Source of the DNA: Defluviitaleaceae bacterium
Lineage (GTDB): Bacteria; Bacillota; Clostridia; Lachnospirales; WQUN01
NCBI GenBank assembly: GCA_009785615.1
Contig: WQVX01000001.1
Coordinates: forward strand, 1-64,000
Length of the DNA stretch: 64,000 nt
Direction: 5' to 3'
A program made the translations under genes and the position numbers. Positions 35,566 to 44,530 of this stretch are shown here, in pieces; within the stretch, counting starts at the first letter, position 1, and each line of letters starts with the position of its first letter. The notes below the pieces were generated by a model that saw only the letters and a list, made by a program, of their open reading frames with translations, was not told the origin of the DNA and did not search any database.

Positions 35566-36735
35566 ATGTTAAATCAAGTTAAACAAATTATGCAAATTAA
35601 GCAAATTGAACAAATAAGGCAAAAATTCAAACAAAATAGACGCTTCCGACTCTTTATACAAATATCGGGAGTAAGTTTTGTCGTTATGATAGCTATTGTA
35701 GCTATTACTTTATCTGCCATCAATAATGCAATACGGCCGCCGGATATTGGCACATTACATACTGCCGGCATATTAACTGTGGAAGGATCTTCGCCGGAAG
35801 CGCAATCTTCAACAGTGATTCCAATTAAAAGCAGGAGTTTAAATCCTGAAACGGAGCTTGAACTTGAACCGGACCTTACTAAAATGGCAACATTACCTTT
35901 AGTAGGCACAGAGGAAAGAAAACCTTTGTTTTTTACTTTTCTTGTATTTGGGCTAGACGAAACTCTAAACGTTGATACGATTATGTTAGCCGCTTATGAT
36001 GCAGTAGAAAGGAATGCATACATAATTAACATTCCTAGAGATACACTTATTGATGTGCCACGCAACCACAGAAAATTAAGTTCTGCTTATCATGTTGGCA
36101 TATTACGTTACGGTGATCATGAAGGTGGTGTGGCGCGCCTTAAATATGAGGTTCAGACTTTAATAGGCTTTAAGCCGGATTTTTACATCAGTATCCATAC
36201 TGAAGCTTTTATTCGTGCAGTGGATGTTGTAGGCGGAGTAGAAATTTATGTGCCTTTTCGTAAATACTACGACGACCCTTACCAAGACCTGCACATTGAT
36301 ATTCCGGCGGGATTGCAAGTATTAGATGGTGAAAACGCTTACCATTTTATCAGGTACCGCTTAGGAAATGACCGCAGATATAACATCACCGACTATCAAC
36401 GCATGGAAAACATGCAAACGGTAATAAACGCCATGTTTCAATCATTGTTGACTCCTGCAACTTTGCTTAAAATTCCAGAGTTTATCAGCATTTTTAACGA
36501 TAACGTAGATACAGATTTAGCATACGGAGAACTTTTATGGTTTGCAAACCAGGCAAGGCTAATAGGTGGCATTGAGGCATTAGAAATTTATACGCTTCCC
36601 ATAGCCGGTACCAGTGGCCCGCCTCAATGGTATGAACTGCCCTTTGCACCGGGAATATTAGAGCTGATTAATCGTACAATAAATCCTTTTGTACAAGATA
36701 TTACAGCTAGAAATTTGCGTATTGCTACCGGTTAA
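35566..36735 (+). CDS. LytR-CpsA-Psr (LCP) family cell-wall polymer transferase
   Basis: The 389-residue protein has a basic Gln/Lys/Ile-rich N-terminus (NQVKQIMQIKQIEQIRQKF), a membrane anchor (about 36-57) and an extracellular LCP domain (about 120-330) with VDTIMLAAYD, NIPRDTLIDVP, GGVARLKYEVQTLIG, VDVVGGVEIYVP and HFIRYRLGNDRRYNITDYQRME, including the Arg and Asp residues that bind pyrophosphate lipid carriers. LCP enzymes attach teichoic acids or glycans to peptidoglycan. TTGGAGG sets the ATG at 35566. Confidence 0.93.
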   Translation: MLNQVKQIMQIKQIEQIRQKFKQNRRFRLFIQISGVSFVVMIAIVAITLSAINNAIRPPDIGTLHTAGILTVEGSSPEAQSSTVIPIKSRSLNPETELELEPDLTKMATLPLVGTEERKPLFFTFLVFGLDETLNVDTIMLAAYDAVERNAYIINIPRDTLIDVPRNHRKLSSAYHVGILRYGDHEGGVARLKYEVQTLIGFKPDFYISIHTEAFIRAVDVVGGVEIYVPFRKYYDDPYQDLHIDIPAGLQVLDGENAYHFIRYRLGNDRRYNITDYQRMENMQTVINAMFQSLLTPATLLKIPEFISIFNDNVDTDLAYGELLWFANQARLIGGIEALEIYTLPIAGTSGPPQWYELPFAPGILELINRTINPFVQDITARNLRIATG

Positions 36736-36762
36736 AGAATTAGACCTATCTGTGCTAATATA

Positions 36763-36808
36763 TAAAAAATGCACCTGCCATCAATCCAAGATGATAGGTG
36801 CATTTTTC
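36763..36808. terminator. bidirectional terminator between LCP and TVP38 genes
   Basis: AAAAATGCACCT and AGGTGCATTTTT pair with an inner CCATC/GATG stem; it overlaps the last codons of the TVP38 gene on the minus strand. Confidence 0.88.
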
Positions 36809-37446
36809 TTTGTTTTCTTTTTATAAGCAATAAATATTGCTAATGTAATTATAGAGCTGAAACCAAAAGGAACCAAAAATTCTGCCGACAATGGATTTGT
36901 TATAGCAGAACCGGCCAAAACAGTTGGAATCATTAAAGGTGTTACTCCCAACAAAGACATGTATGAATATTTAACAAAGTTAACGTTAAGTGCGCCAAAG
37001 AATAAACTAACCAACCCAAAAGGTAAATGTAACATACGAGACATGAAGCATAACGAAAATAAATGTTCCTTGTTCTTATTTAAAAAATTTGAAACCTTCT
37101 TATGCTTAAAAAGCATTGTGTTGACTTTTTCTTCTCCCAATTTTTTCCCCATTGCATAACCTATGCTTTGTGATACCGCCAAACCAACATAAGTAATAAG
37201 TATCCCTATATACGAAGGGAAAACCACCCCTGCTGCTATGTAAAGCGCACTTGATGGAACTACCATAGCAATGCCTTTTATAATATAAATTACGATAAAG
37301 CCTAAAGCAGCTTGCCATATCGAAGGCTCAGAATTTCTCACAATAATTTCATCAGATAAAAAATTTAGATTAGAAAATACAAAAAAAACCAGAGTGACAA
37401 ATATAATCAAAAACAATCCGGTTTTTTCTTTACTTACCCGGTTCAA
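36781..37446 (-). CDS. TVP38/TMEM64 (DedA-like) membrane protein
   Basis: The 221-residue polytopic protein has about five hydrophobic segments. AAGVVFPSYIGILITYVGLAVSQSIGYAMGKKLGEEKV and the later SLCFMSRMLHLPFGLVSLFFG are typical of the VTT domain. Related proteins flip phospholipids or support membrane homeostasis. The start is TTG 37446 with GAGGTGG 6 bases upstream; TTG 37461 lies within that site. It is a single gene. Confidence 0.85.
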   Translation of the reverse strand: MNRVSKEKTGLFLIIFVTLVFFVFSNLNFLSDEIIVRNSEPSIWQAALGFIVIYIIKGIAMVVPSSALYIAAGVVFPSYIGILITYVGLAVSQSIGYAMGKKLGEEKVNTMLFKHKKVSNFLNKNKEHLFSLCFMSRMLHLPFGLVSLFFGALNVNFVKYSYMSLLGVTPLMIPTVLAGSAITNPLSAEFLVPFGFSSIITLAIFIAYKKKTKKNAPIILD

Positions 37447-37519
37447 GCTTACCCACCTCAATTTATAAATACATTTGATATACTATGCCTTTGATGCAGT
37501 ATTTGATTCCTTGCCGGAT

Positions 37520-38635
37520 CTATCTGCTGCTTATATCTTCTATAAGGGATACAAAAGAATATATCTCATTGTAATGCTTGTGTATAAATAAAGCGTTACC
37601 TTCTTTATATAGCTTTTCAGCAACATAATCAGCAATAGGAGTAATCAACTGCTCATGTGTACATTGTATGGGCGATACATCTGCAATATATTCCGACTTA
37701 TGATAAACCGGATTACCATAGGCATAGTTGCATCGCAACCTTAAAGCACATTTACTGCAAATTTCGGAAGGTATATCACCTTTTTGGGATATGCTTTTTT
37801 GCTTCTCTACATTTATCCCGGAAAAGACATCACCAATTTCAAAAGCAGGGTCATCTAAATATCTTGAAGCAAAATAGATTTTACCATTTGGAGCAACAGA
37901 GGGCTGATTTATAGTCATTCGGCTTCTATCGGTATTGTATTTATCGCCCTTTAAATGCGACAAAATTTTCATATCAAAGGGCGAAAGATAAAATTTATCT
38001 TCCGCTTTTGTCCATTTAATGTACATTTCGGCCATTTTCTTATACTCGCCCTCTAATATTGAGAGGTGATTTTTTGTCCATGGCGCAGTTTTACAATAGT
38101 TAACACCTACAGTAATGTATCTAAATCCTTTATCAAATAAAAATTTGACAATGGATGATGCTTTATGAACTGTTGACGGATCAATGACGCACATTCCAAT
38201 TGCATAGGGTTGATATTTTAGCAACAGCGGTATTGTATCTTTAAGAAGGGCGAATGTGCCAACTCCATCAGCAGAAACACGGCAATCATCTTGCGCACAG
38301 CCATCATGTGAAAAACCTATTGCCAGGTTATTTTTTTTTGAAAATTTCAAAAACTCTTCATCCAGCAAAATTCCGTTAGTGGTCATTTTGTAATAAAAAG
38401 TATGCCCGGTCTTTTTTCCTATATCCTTTGCATAATCTACGATGTCGTAGATTAATTTTCTTTCAAGAAGGGGTTCGCCACCATAAAAAAGCAGGCCGGA
38501 CATTTTTCTGTTTTCCATGCCTAATTTTACCGTCGCAAAAGCAACATCCCGGGACATGCTTTCTGTTCCATGCTCAATAAAACAGTACTTACATTTTAGA
38601 TTACATTTATTTGTAAGATGCAACGTTAATTGCAA
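37520..38635 (-). CDS. radical SAM / SPASM-domain peptide- or protein-modifying enzyme
   Basis: The 371-residue enzyme has the radical SAM cluster site C11-x3-C15-x2-C18, GGEPLLER and a TIM-barrel core, and a C-terminal SPASM region with CSKCALRLRCNYAYG and a later Cys (SPIQC) that should bind extra iron-sulfur clusters. This matches RiPP maturases and anaerobic sulfatase-maturating enzymes. The start is TTG 38635 with AAGGG upstream. It lies 15 bases after a stalk-domain protein gene, its probable substrate. Cysteine at the N-terminus begins almost at residue 10, so there is no leader-binding N-terminal domain. Confidence 0.85.
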   Translation of the reverse strand: MQLTLHLTNKCNLKCKYCFIEHGTESMSRDVAFATVKLGMENRKMSGLLFYGGEPLLERKLIYDIVDYAKDIGKKTGHTFYYKMTTNGILLDEEFLKFSKKNNLAIGFSHDGCAQDDCRVSADGVGTFALLKDTIPLLLKYQPYAIGMCVIDPSTVHKASSIVKFLFDKGFRYITVGVNYCKTAPWTKNHLSILEGEYKKMAEMYIKWTKAEDKFYLSPFDMKILSHLKGDKYNTDRSRMTINQPSVAPNGKIYFASRYLDDPAFEIGDVFSGINVEKQKSISQKGDIPSEICSKCALRLRCNYAYGNPVYHKSEYIADVSPIQCTHEQLITPIADYVAEKLYKEGNALFIHKHYNEIYSFVSLIEDISSR

Positions 38636-38650
38636 GTTTAAACGCCCTTT

Positions 38651-39817
38651 CTATTGTAAAATCCCTACAGATTGCAAATAAGTGATAAATTCTTGTATTT
38701 GAGCGATAAGTTGCATTTCAAGTTCTGCTCTTGCTTCTGCTTTTTCGTTGGCAGTTGCGACAGGGCGGGGTTCAGATTCATGGCCTGACCAATGCCAATT
38801 AAGAGCCGACCAACCCTCTAACCAAGCAGGTTGCATTGCAGGAGTTCTAAAGATACCCACTGAAATATCGGTTTGCTGTGCAAATCCTTCAGTAAGCCGT
38901 TCCATAAATGTAGGTTCGGGAGGGTATACCGGCATCATTAACATGTTTGGCTGCCAGGCCCTCCAATCTATTTGAACAATAGCAACGCCCTTTTCTTCAT
39001 CAAATAAGTTAAGTCCAACATTTAGTGCAGTATATTCAGGAGGAGTTGTATCAAAATTAAGCCCTGCGGATTCCAATTGCCTACGGATAATATTCAATGC
39101 TTCTTGTTCTGTAAGATGAACAAGATAAAAAGGAGAACCGGCTCCACCGTGGTGCAACCTTACATCCAAGTCAAAATCACTGTATCCGTGATATTCGGGA
39201 TATTCCACATATCCACCATCTGTTGTTATTACAACTGTCCCGGTTGCCTCATCCCATTCAACATTTGCGCCGCTGTTTTCGGCAACAAATCTTATAGGAA
39301 CCAACGTCCTGCCATTATGAAGCAGTGCCGGGGCGTCAAGTTCTACGGCGTCGGCATTAACAAAAGCGGTTAATCCATCAATAGGAAGTGCTATTCTAAG
39401 ATTTTCGCCTATTCCAATTGCCGTTCCGGTATCCTCGTCCCATTCAACAGTCATTCCCAGTGCTTCAAATATTGCACGAAACGGAACCATTGTCCTGTCA
39501 TTTATAATTACCGGTGCAACATCAAATTCAATAGGCATTCCATTTAGAATAACACTAATGTCGTTACTATATCTGCTATATCCACTTTGCCCATTATATT
39601 CATTAGAATATTCAGCAAAGGAATATGAATATCCTGAAAATATCATGCTTCCCATAAGTCCTATACTTGCAATAACCTTTGCGTTTTTTTGCCATCTTGA
39701 CGGCAATTTTTTTAATAATACAGGATTATTGCGAGCGTCCCCAAAAGTCGGAATCTGTGGGGCTTCATAGCTTTCGACCGGACTCATGCATATTAAGTCT
39801 TTGTTATCAGTTTCCAT
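38651..39817 (-). CDS. secreted/membrane-anchored protein with copper amine oxidase N-terminal (stalk) domain
   Basis: The 388-residue protein has a 40-residue cytosolic head (LICMSPVESYEAPQIPTFGD, then NPVLLKKLPSRWQKNAK), one hydrophobic segment (about 44-62), a Tyr/Ser/Asn/Gly-rich linker, a stalk domain built of two repeats (VPFRAIFEALGMTVEWDEDTG; VPIRFVAENSGANVEWDEATG), and a C-terminal region with LHHGGAGSPFYLVHLTEQEAL. GGAGG 5 bases before ATG 39817 sets the start. The head before the membrane segment is odd for a secreted protein and could be recognised by the radical SAM enzyme encoded next. Confidence 0.8.
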   Translation of the reverse strand: METDNKDLICMSPVESYEAPQIPTFGDARNNPVLLKKLPSRWQKNAKVIASIGLMGSMIFSGYSYSFAEYSNEYNGQSGYSRYSNDISVILNGMPIEFDVAPVIINDRTMVPFRAIFEALGMTVEWDEDTGTAIGIGENLRIALPIDGLTAFVNADAVELDAPALLHNGRTLVPIRFVAENSGANVEWDEATGTVVITTDGGYVEYPEYHGYSDFDLDVRLHHGGAGSPFYLVHLTEQEALNIIRRQLESAGLNFDTTPPEYTALNVGLNLFDEEKGVAIVQIDWRAWQPNMLMMPVYPPEPTFMERLTEGFAQQTDISVGIFRTPAMQPAWLEGWSALNWHWSGHESEPRPVATANEKAEARAELEMQLIAQIQEFITYLQSVGILQ

Positions 39818-39843
39818 AAAAACCTCCATTTTTACCAATTTAG

Positions 39844-40992
39844 TTATTCACCATCTATCATTTTTCCAAATTTTTTATTTTCGTAATAGTTTACAATGCT
39901 ATCAAAAATATCTTTTAAAACAGCAATAATTGGGATAGCTACAAGCATACCCAAAATACCTGCAATTGCTCCACCAATGGTTATACTAATGATTACAAGA
40001 AGAGGGCTAAGTGCGAAAGAGTCACTCATTAACCTGGGTTGAACAATGTTAGCATCAACTTGCTGAATAAACAGTAACGAAACTGCCGAAATTGCCCCCA
40101 TTGTAAGCCCTTGGGTAAATGTAACTACAACCACAGCCACAATTGTACCAAATATTGATCCAAAGTAGGGTATATAATTTACTACCCCAAGCATTATACC
40201 AAGCACCAATGCATACGGCGAACCAATTGCAAACAAAAGAAGTGTTGCCATGGTTCCAAGGATAATTCCGTCAATAGTTTGTGTGCGTATGTATTGTCTA
40301 AAGTATTTGTTAAGCCTACTAAAAATTTCTATTGTTGCAACGTAAACCATTCTGGAAGCAAAAACTTTTAGCAATCTGCTGATAAGTGCTTTAAATCTGT
40401 CCTTTTCAACAAAAATATAAATTGAAGAAATAAATGCAATTAAAGAACTAAATACCGCCGCGCCAACACCCATTAAAGCATTTAATGGCTGTAAAATATT
40501 ATCTATACTAAATTCTCCAAATAAATTTCCCAGTTGAGTAAAAATACCTTCTGCACTTATATGCATTCCAAAAAATTCTAATTCATTAAAATAGTCAATA
40601 AACAACACAACGCTTGCCCAATATACAGGAATGTTTTCAACAAAAAATGAAATGCTGTCAACTATAGCAGGTATGACCAAGTTTAGAATTAATATGATAA
40701 TTACGACTAAAATCGAAAATACAATAAGGAAGCTTAACAGCTTCTTCCTTTTGCGTATAAATATGATACGTGATTTTGATAGCATTTTCTGTATGCTTGC
40801 ACAAGGTATATTGATTATGTACGCCAGTAAAAAGCCATAAAAAAATGGGGATACAACATCCCATGCTTGTCTGATAAAATCAACAAAAAACCCAAGTTCG
40901 CCGGTAATCCGATATGCCGCAATAATTGCTAAGGCAAGTAGAAAATATGGCAACAGAGACACAAATTTTTCTAAGATAGGCGATTTACTCAT
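39844..40992 (-). CDS. AI-2E family transporter (PerM/YtvI-like)
   Basis: The 382-residue membrane protein has about eight hydrophobic segments. Family traits include the N-terminal FLLALAIIAAYRI with the following FYGFLLAYIINIP, and the C-terminal LGIMLGVVNYIPYFGSIFG and IQQVDANIVQPRLMS. Members export autoinducer-2 or ions; the role here is unknown. AGGAGG precedes ATG 40992. Its transcript begins with the CTACAGCG stem-loop. The next gene's ribosome site overlaps its end, suggesting an operon with the stalk and radical SAM genes. Confidence 0.88.
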   Translation of the reverse strand: MSKSPILEKFVSLLPYFLLALAIIAAYRITGELGFFVDFIRQAWDVVSPFFYGFLLAYIINIPCASIQKMLSKSRIIFIRKRKKLLSFLIVFSILVVIIILILNLVIPAIVDSISFFVENIPVYWASVVLFIDYFNELEFFGMHISAEGIFTQLGNLFGEFSIDNILQPLNALMGVGAAVFSSLIAFISSIYIFVEKDRFKALISRLLKVFASRMVYVATIEIFSRLNKYFRQYIRTQTIDGIILGTMATLLLFAIGSPYALVLGIMLGVVNYIPYFGSIFGTIVAVVVVTFTQGLTMGAISAVSLLFIQQVDANIVQPRLMSDSFALSPLLVIISITIGGAIAGILGMLVAIPIIAVLKDIFDSIVNYYENKKFGKMIDGE

Positions 40993-41026
40993 AGGTCATC
41001 CTCCTAAAATAGTGTAATATCCACAA

Positions 41027-41089
41027 CAAACACCGGAAGCCTGTCGCTGTAGCAATAGGTATTATACTCTGTTTCTGCTTGTAATACAA
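41027..41089 (-). promoter_or_regulatory. promoter and 5'-terminal stem-loop of the AI-2E transporter transcript
   Basis: TTGTAT (41089-41084), 17 bases, TATAAT (41066-41061). Eight bases later the RNA reads CTACAGCGACAGG - CTT - CCGGTGTTTG (41052-41027), matching the start of RNA candidates A and B. The closing inner pair is G-C here where B has A-U, a compensatory change. Confidence 0.7.
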
Positions 41090-41200
41090 TAAATGCGCAA
41101 AAAAAGCACGGCTTTGCTTAATGTCGCGGAAAAAGATGGATTATTGTATAATGTGTATTATAAGAATAGATAGGTTCGATAAAACAGGAGGCGAAAACAC

Positions 41201-41749
41201 ATGAAAGTGCTTATAGTCGTAGATATGCAAAAAGATTTCATTACCGGTGCATTGGGAACCGCAGAAGCCGCTGATATCGTAAGCAATGTTGTAAAGCGCA
41301 TAGAAAATTCGAGTGGCGAACTAATTCTTTTTACTCAAGATACCCACCGGGAAAATTACCTAAATACTGCGGAAGGTAAAAAACTACCTGTCCCCCACTG
41401 CATAGAAGGAACTGATGGCTGGAAGATTGACGAAACTATATTAAATGCTTGGCGTAACAATAGTAATACAATCAGGGTATCAAAACTGCCCGAAAATACT
41501 TTTACAAAACCTGTTTTTGGTAGTGTTGATTTAGTAGCTTATTTAAAAGCTTGCTGTAGTGAAATCTCAGAAATAGAGCTTTTAGGCGTTTGCACAGACA
41601 TTTGTGTGGTTTCCAATGCCCTCATGATTAAAAACACCTTGCCGGATATAAAAATATCTGTTAATGCCAACTGTTGCGCGGGAGTTACTCCAAAAAGCCA
41701 TACAGAGGCTCTTAATGTAATGCAAATGTGCCATATCGACATTATATAG
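41201..41749 (+). CDS. isochorismatase-family cysteine hydrolase (nicotinamidase-like)
   Basis: The 182-residue enzyme has the Asp-Lys-Cys triad of the family: D8 (VVDMQKDF), K103 and C135 in GVCTDICVVSNA. The metal-binding region DTH (residues 47-49) favours a nicotinamidase, which makes nicotinate for NAD salvage, but substrate is not proven. AGGAGG precedes the ATG. It lies 27 bases before the fbp gene, so the two may be co-transcribed. Confidence 0.88.
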   Translation: MKVLIVVDMQKDFITGALGTAEAADIVSNVVKRIENSSGELILFTQDTHRENYLNTAEGKKLPVPHCIEGTDGWKIDETILNAWRNNSNTIRVSKLPENTFTKPVFGSVDLVAYLKACCSEISEIELLGVCTDICVVSNALMIKNTLPDIKISVNANCCAGVTPKSHTEALNVMQMCHIDII

Positions 41750-41776
41750 CCCATTTTTTAAGAAGGAGGAACAAAC

Positions 41777-43741
41777 ATGCACAATGATATTGAAAAATTA
41801 AAATACCTTAAACTACTTTCTGCCCGCTACAAAAATATAAACGAAGCTGCCACAGAAATTATAAACCTTTCAGCTATACTTGATCTGCCAAAGGCCACAG
41901 AGCATTTTGTGTCGGACATTCATGGCGAGGATGAAAGTTTTGGACATGTCATTCGTAATGCCTCCGGCGTAATAAAAAATTACATTAATGAATTGTTTGG
42001 CAATACCCTTATGGCACACGAAAAACGCAACCTAGCCACTTTAATATATTATCCTGCGGAAAAGCTGGAATTTGTAAGCAAAAAAGGCGAAATTACTGAC
42101 GAATGGTATAAAGTTCAGCTTTTTCGCTTGCTTAAAATTTGCAAGAGAACTTCCAGCAAGTATACTCGCAGTTTAGTAAGAAAATCCCTTCCGGCAGAAT
42201 TTGCATATATATTGGAAGAACTTATCCATGAAGATACTTCTACCTTGCATAAGCAAGGATATTACAACGAAATTATAGATAACATCATACGTTTAAAGCG
42301 AGCCAGAGCCTTTATTAAAGCTATATCCGGCGTAATTCAAAGCCTTGCCATAGGTCACTTGCATGTTCTTGGAGACATATACGACCGTGGAAAAGGAGCC
42401 GCAAAGGTCATGGACATTTTGCAGGATTATCACTCTGTAGATGTACAATGGGGAAACCATGATATATCTTGGATGGGAGCAGCTTCAGGCAGTGACGCAC
42501 TTATTTGTAATGTTATCCGCATATCTGCAAAATATGACCAATTAGAAACTATAGAAGAAGATTATGGTATAAATTTAGTGCCTTTAGCCACTTTTGCAAT
42601 GGAATGCTATGAAGATGATGACTGTAAACTTTTTCTTCCGGCGAAAAAAGAGGGCAAAAGTGATAAAGAATTGGATATAGTTGCAAAAATGCATAAGGCT
42701 ATTACCATAATGCAGTTTAAGGCAGAAGCAGATTTGATAATGCGCCATCCCGAATACAATATGGCAGATCGGATATTGCTAAATAAAATTGACTTTAATC
42801 AAGGTACGATAAGCATAAATAAAGAAAACTATCCCTTATCTGATTGCCATTTTCCAACTATAGACCCGCAAAATCCTCTAAGTTTTACAGACGATGAGCA
42901 AGAAGTTATGGACAAAATCAGATACTCTTTCCTAAATAGCGAAAAACTTCAACAGCATACAAAATTTTTATTTAATCGTGGTTCTATGTATAAAGTATAC
43001 AATTCAAATTTGCTGTTTCATGGATGCATACCTTTGGAAAAAGGGGGTCAATTAAAACCTGTAGATATGTTTGGATGTAAACTTTATGGCAAAGCTTACC
43101 TGGACAGAATGGAAGTAGAAGCACGCAAAGGGTATTTTGCCCAAAAAGATACTATAGAAAGACAGGCAGGGCTAGATATTATGTGGTATCTATGGTGCGG
43201 AGCAGATTCCCCACTTTACGGAAAAAAACGCATGACCACTTTTGAGCGTTATTTTATAAAATCCGGGCCTGACAATATCTATGAAGAAGAGAAAAACTCA
43301 TATTATGAATTACGCAATGGTGAAAATATCTGTCAAATGATACTTTCAGAATTTGGCTTAAACCAAAACACAGCAAGGATAATAAATGGGCACACGCCTG
43401 TTAAAGTTTCAAAGGGTGAAAATCCTGTTAAGGCTGACGGACGGTTATTGGTCATAGATGGTGGTTTTGCTAAGTCATATCAAGCTGTAACAGGCATTGC
43501 GGGATACACTCTTATATACAATTCTCAAGGTTTATTTTTGGCGTCTCATACCCCTTTTGTATCTGCAAGGGATGCAATTGAAAATGAAGTGGACATCCTT
43601 TCAGATACTTTTTACTTGGAAAAGAGTCACCAACGCAAAAAAGTAGCCGACACGGATGTCGGCAAAAATATTAGAGAGCAGATTTATGATTTAGAATTGT
43701 TGCTTGAGGCTTATAGGCTGGGAGAGATAAAGGAACGCTAG
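41777..43741 (+). CDS. fbp: fructose-1,6-bisphosphatase class III
   Basis: The 654-residue enzyme is the Firmicutes-type FBPase, a metallophosphatase-fold enzyme for gluconeogenesis unrelated to class I/II. Metal-site motifs are HFVSDIHGEDESF, LGDIYDRGK and WGNHDISWMGAASG, and the C-terminal INGHTPVK and VIDGGFAKSYQ. Length is typical. AAGGAGG precedes ATG 41777. It converges with the SDR gene with only one base between stops. Confidence 0.95.
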   Translation: MHNDIEKLKYLKLLSARYKNINEAATEIINLSAILDLPKATEHFVSDIHGEDESFGHVIRNASGVIKNYINELFGNTLMAHEKRNLATLIYYPAEKLEFVSKKGEITDEWYKVQLFRLLKICKRTSSKYTRSLVRKSLPAEFAYILEELIHEDTSTLHKQGYYNEIIDNIIRLKRARAFIKAISGVIQSLAIGHLHVLGDIYDRGKGAAKVMDILQDYHSVDVQWGNHDISWMGAASGSDALICNVIRISAKYDQLETIEEDYGINLVPLATFAMECYEDDDCKLFLPAKKEGKSDKELDIVAKMHKAITIMQFKAEADLIMRHPEYNMADRILLNKIDFNQGTISINKENYPLSDCHFPTIDPQNPLSFTDDEQEVMDKIRYSFLNSEKLQQHTKFLFNRGSMYKVYNSNLLFHGCIPLEKGGQLKPVDMFGCKLYGKAYLDRMEVEARKGYFAQKDTIERQAGLDIMWYLWCGADSPLYGKKRMTTFERYFIKSGPDNIYEEEKNSYYELRNGENICQMILSEFGLNQNTARIINGHTPVKVSKGENPVKADGRLLVIDGGFAKSYQAVTGIAGYTLIYNSQGLFLASHTPFVSARDAIENEVDILSDTFYLEKSHQRKKVADTDVGKNIREQIYDLELLLEAYRLGEIKER

Positions 43742-43742
43742 T

Positions 43743-44516
43743 TTATACGCAGCTAAAAAGCCCATCGATTATTATATCGCAACCGGAGGTAAATGAGGAA
43801 CAATCACCGGCTAAATAAATTACTGCACCTGCCAGTTCTTCCGGCTTGCCCAAACGGTTATAGGGTGTCATAGCTGTCCATTGCTCAATCCAATCCGGTC
43901 TTACATGGGCGGTTAGGTCGGTAAACATATAACCGGGGCTAATGGAATTTACTCTAATGCCATACTTAATCCATTCTACAGCCAAGCTTTTAGTCATGTG
44001 TACTACAGCCGCTTTGGATGAATTGTAGGAAGCTTGTTCTTGTGGGAAGTTTACTATTGTAGCAGACATTGAAGCATTGTTAATAATACTTCCGGGACGA
44101 CCCAATGCAACCAATTTTTTTGCGAAAGCTTGTGCTACAAAAAACACGCCGTTGGTATTAACATCCATAACATTAAGCCATTCATCGGGGGTAACATCTA
44201 AGGCGGCCTTGTGTAGAACTATACCTGCATTGTTAAAGAGTGCATCAAGTCCGCCAAAATCATCAGCAATCTGATTTATTGTGCTGTCTACATCATTGGG
44301 CTTAGTTACATTGCAAACATAAGCTTTAGATTTAACTCCATAATTTCTTTCGATTGCACCGGCTGTTTCGATTCCCTCATCCTTTAGTAAATCCATAATG
44401 GCGATATCTGCGCCCATCATAGCCATATGTTCGGCTACAGTTTTACCAATACCTCTGGCACCACCTGTAACTACTACCTTTTTTCCTTCCAATGAAAACA
44501 TGGTTTCCTTTGTCAT
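43743..44516 (-). CDS. short-chain dehydrogenase/reductase
   Basis: The 257-residue NAD(P)-dependent SDR has TGGARGIG (about residue 17), NNAG (about 90), active-site Ser in NNASM, and YNSSK (Y-x3-K, about residue 160). It resembles polyol or 2-keto-sugar dehydrogenases such as D-arabinitol dehydrogenases. As the last gene of the phosphorylase operon it may oxidise or reduce the non-glucosyl half of the cleaved disaccharide. Confidence 0.88.
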   Translation of the reverse strand: MTKETMFSLEGKKVVVTGGARGIGKTVAEHMAMMGADIAIMDLLKDEGIETAGAIERNYGVKSKAYVCNVTKPNDVDSTINQIADDFGGLDALFNNAGIVLHKAALDVTPDEWLNVMDVNTNGVFFVAQAFAKKLVALGRPGSIINNASMSATIVNFPQEQASYNSSKAAVVHMTKSLAVEWIKYGIRVNSISPGYMFTDLTAHVRPDWIEQWTAMTPYNRLGKPEELAGAVIYLAGDCSSFTSGCDIIIDGLFSCV

Positions 44517-44530
44517 AATCTTATGCTCCT

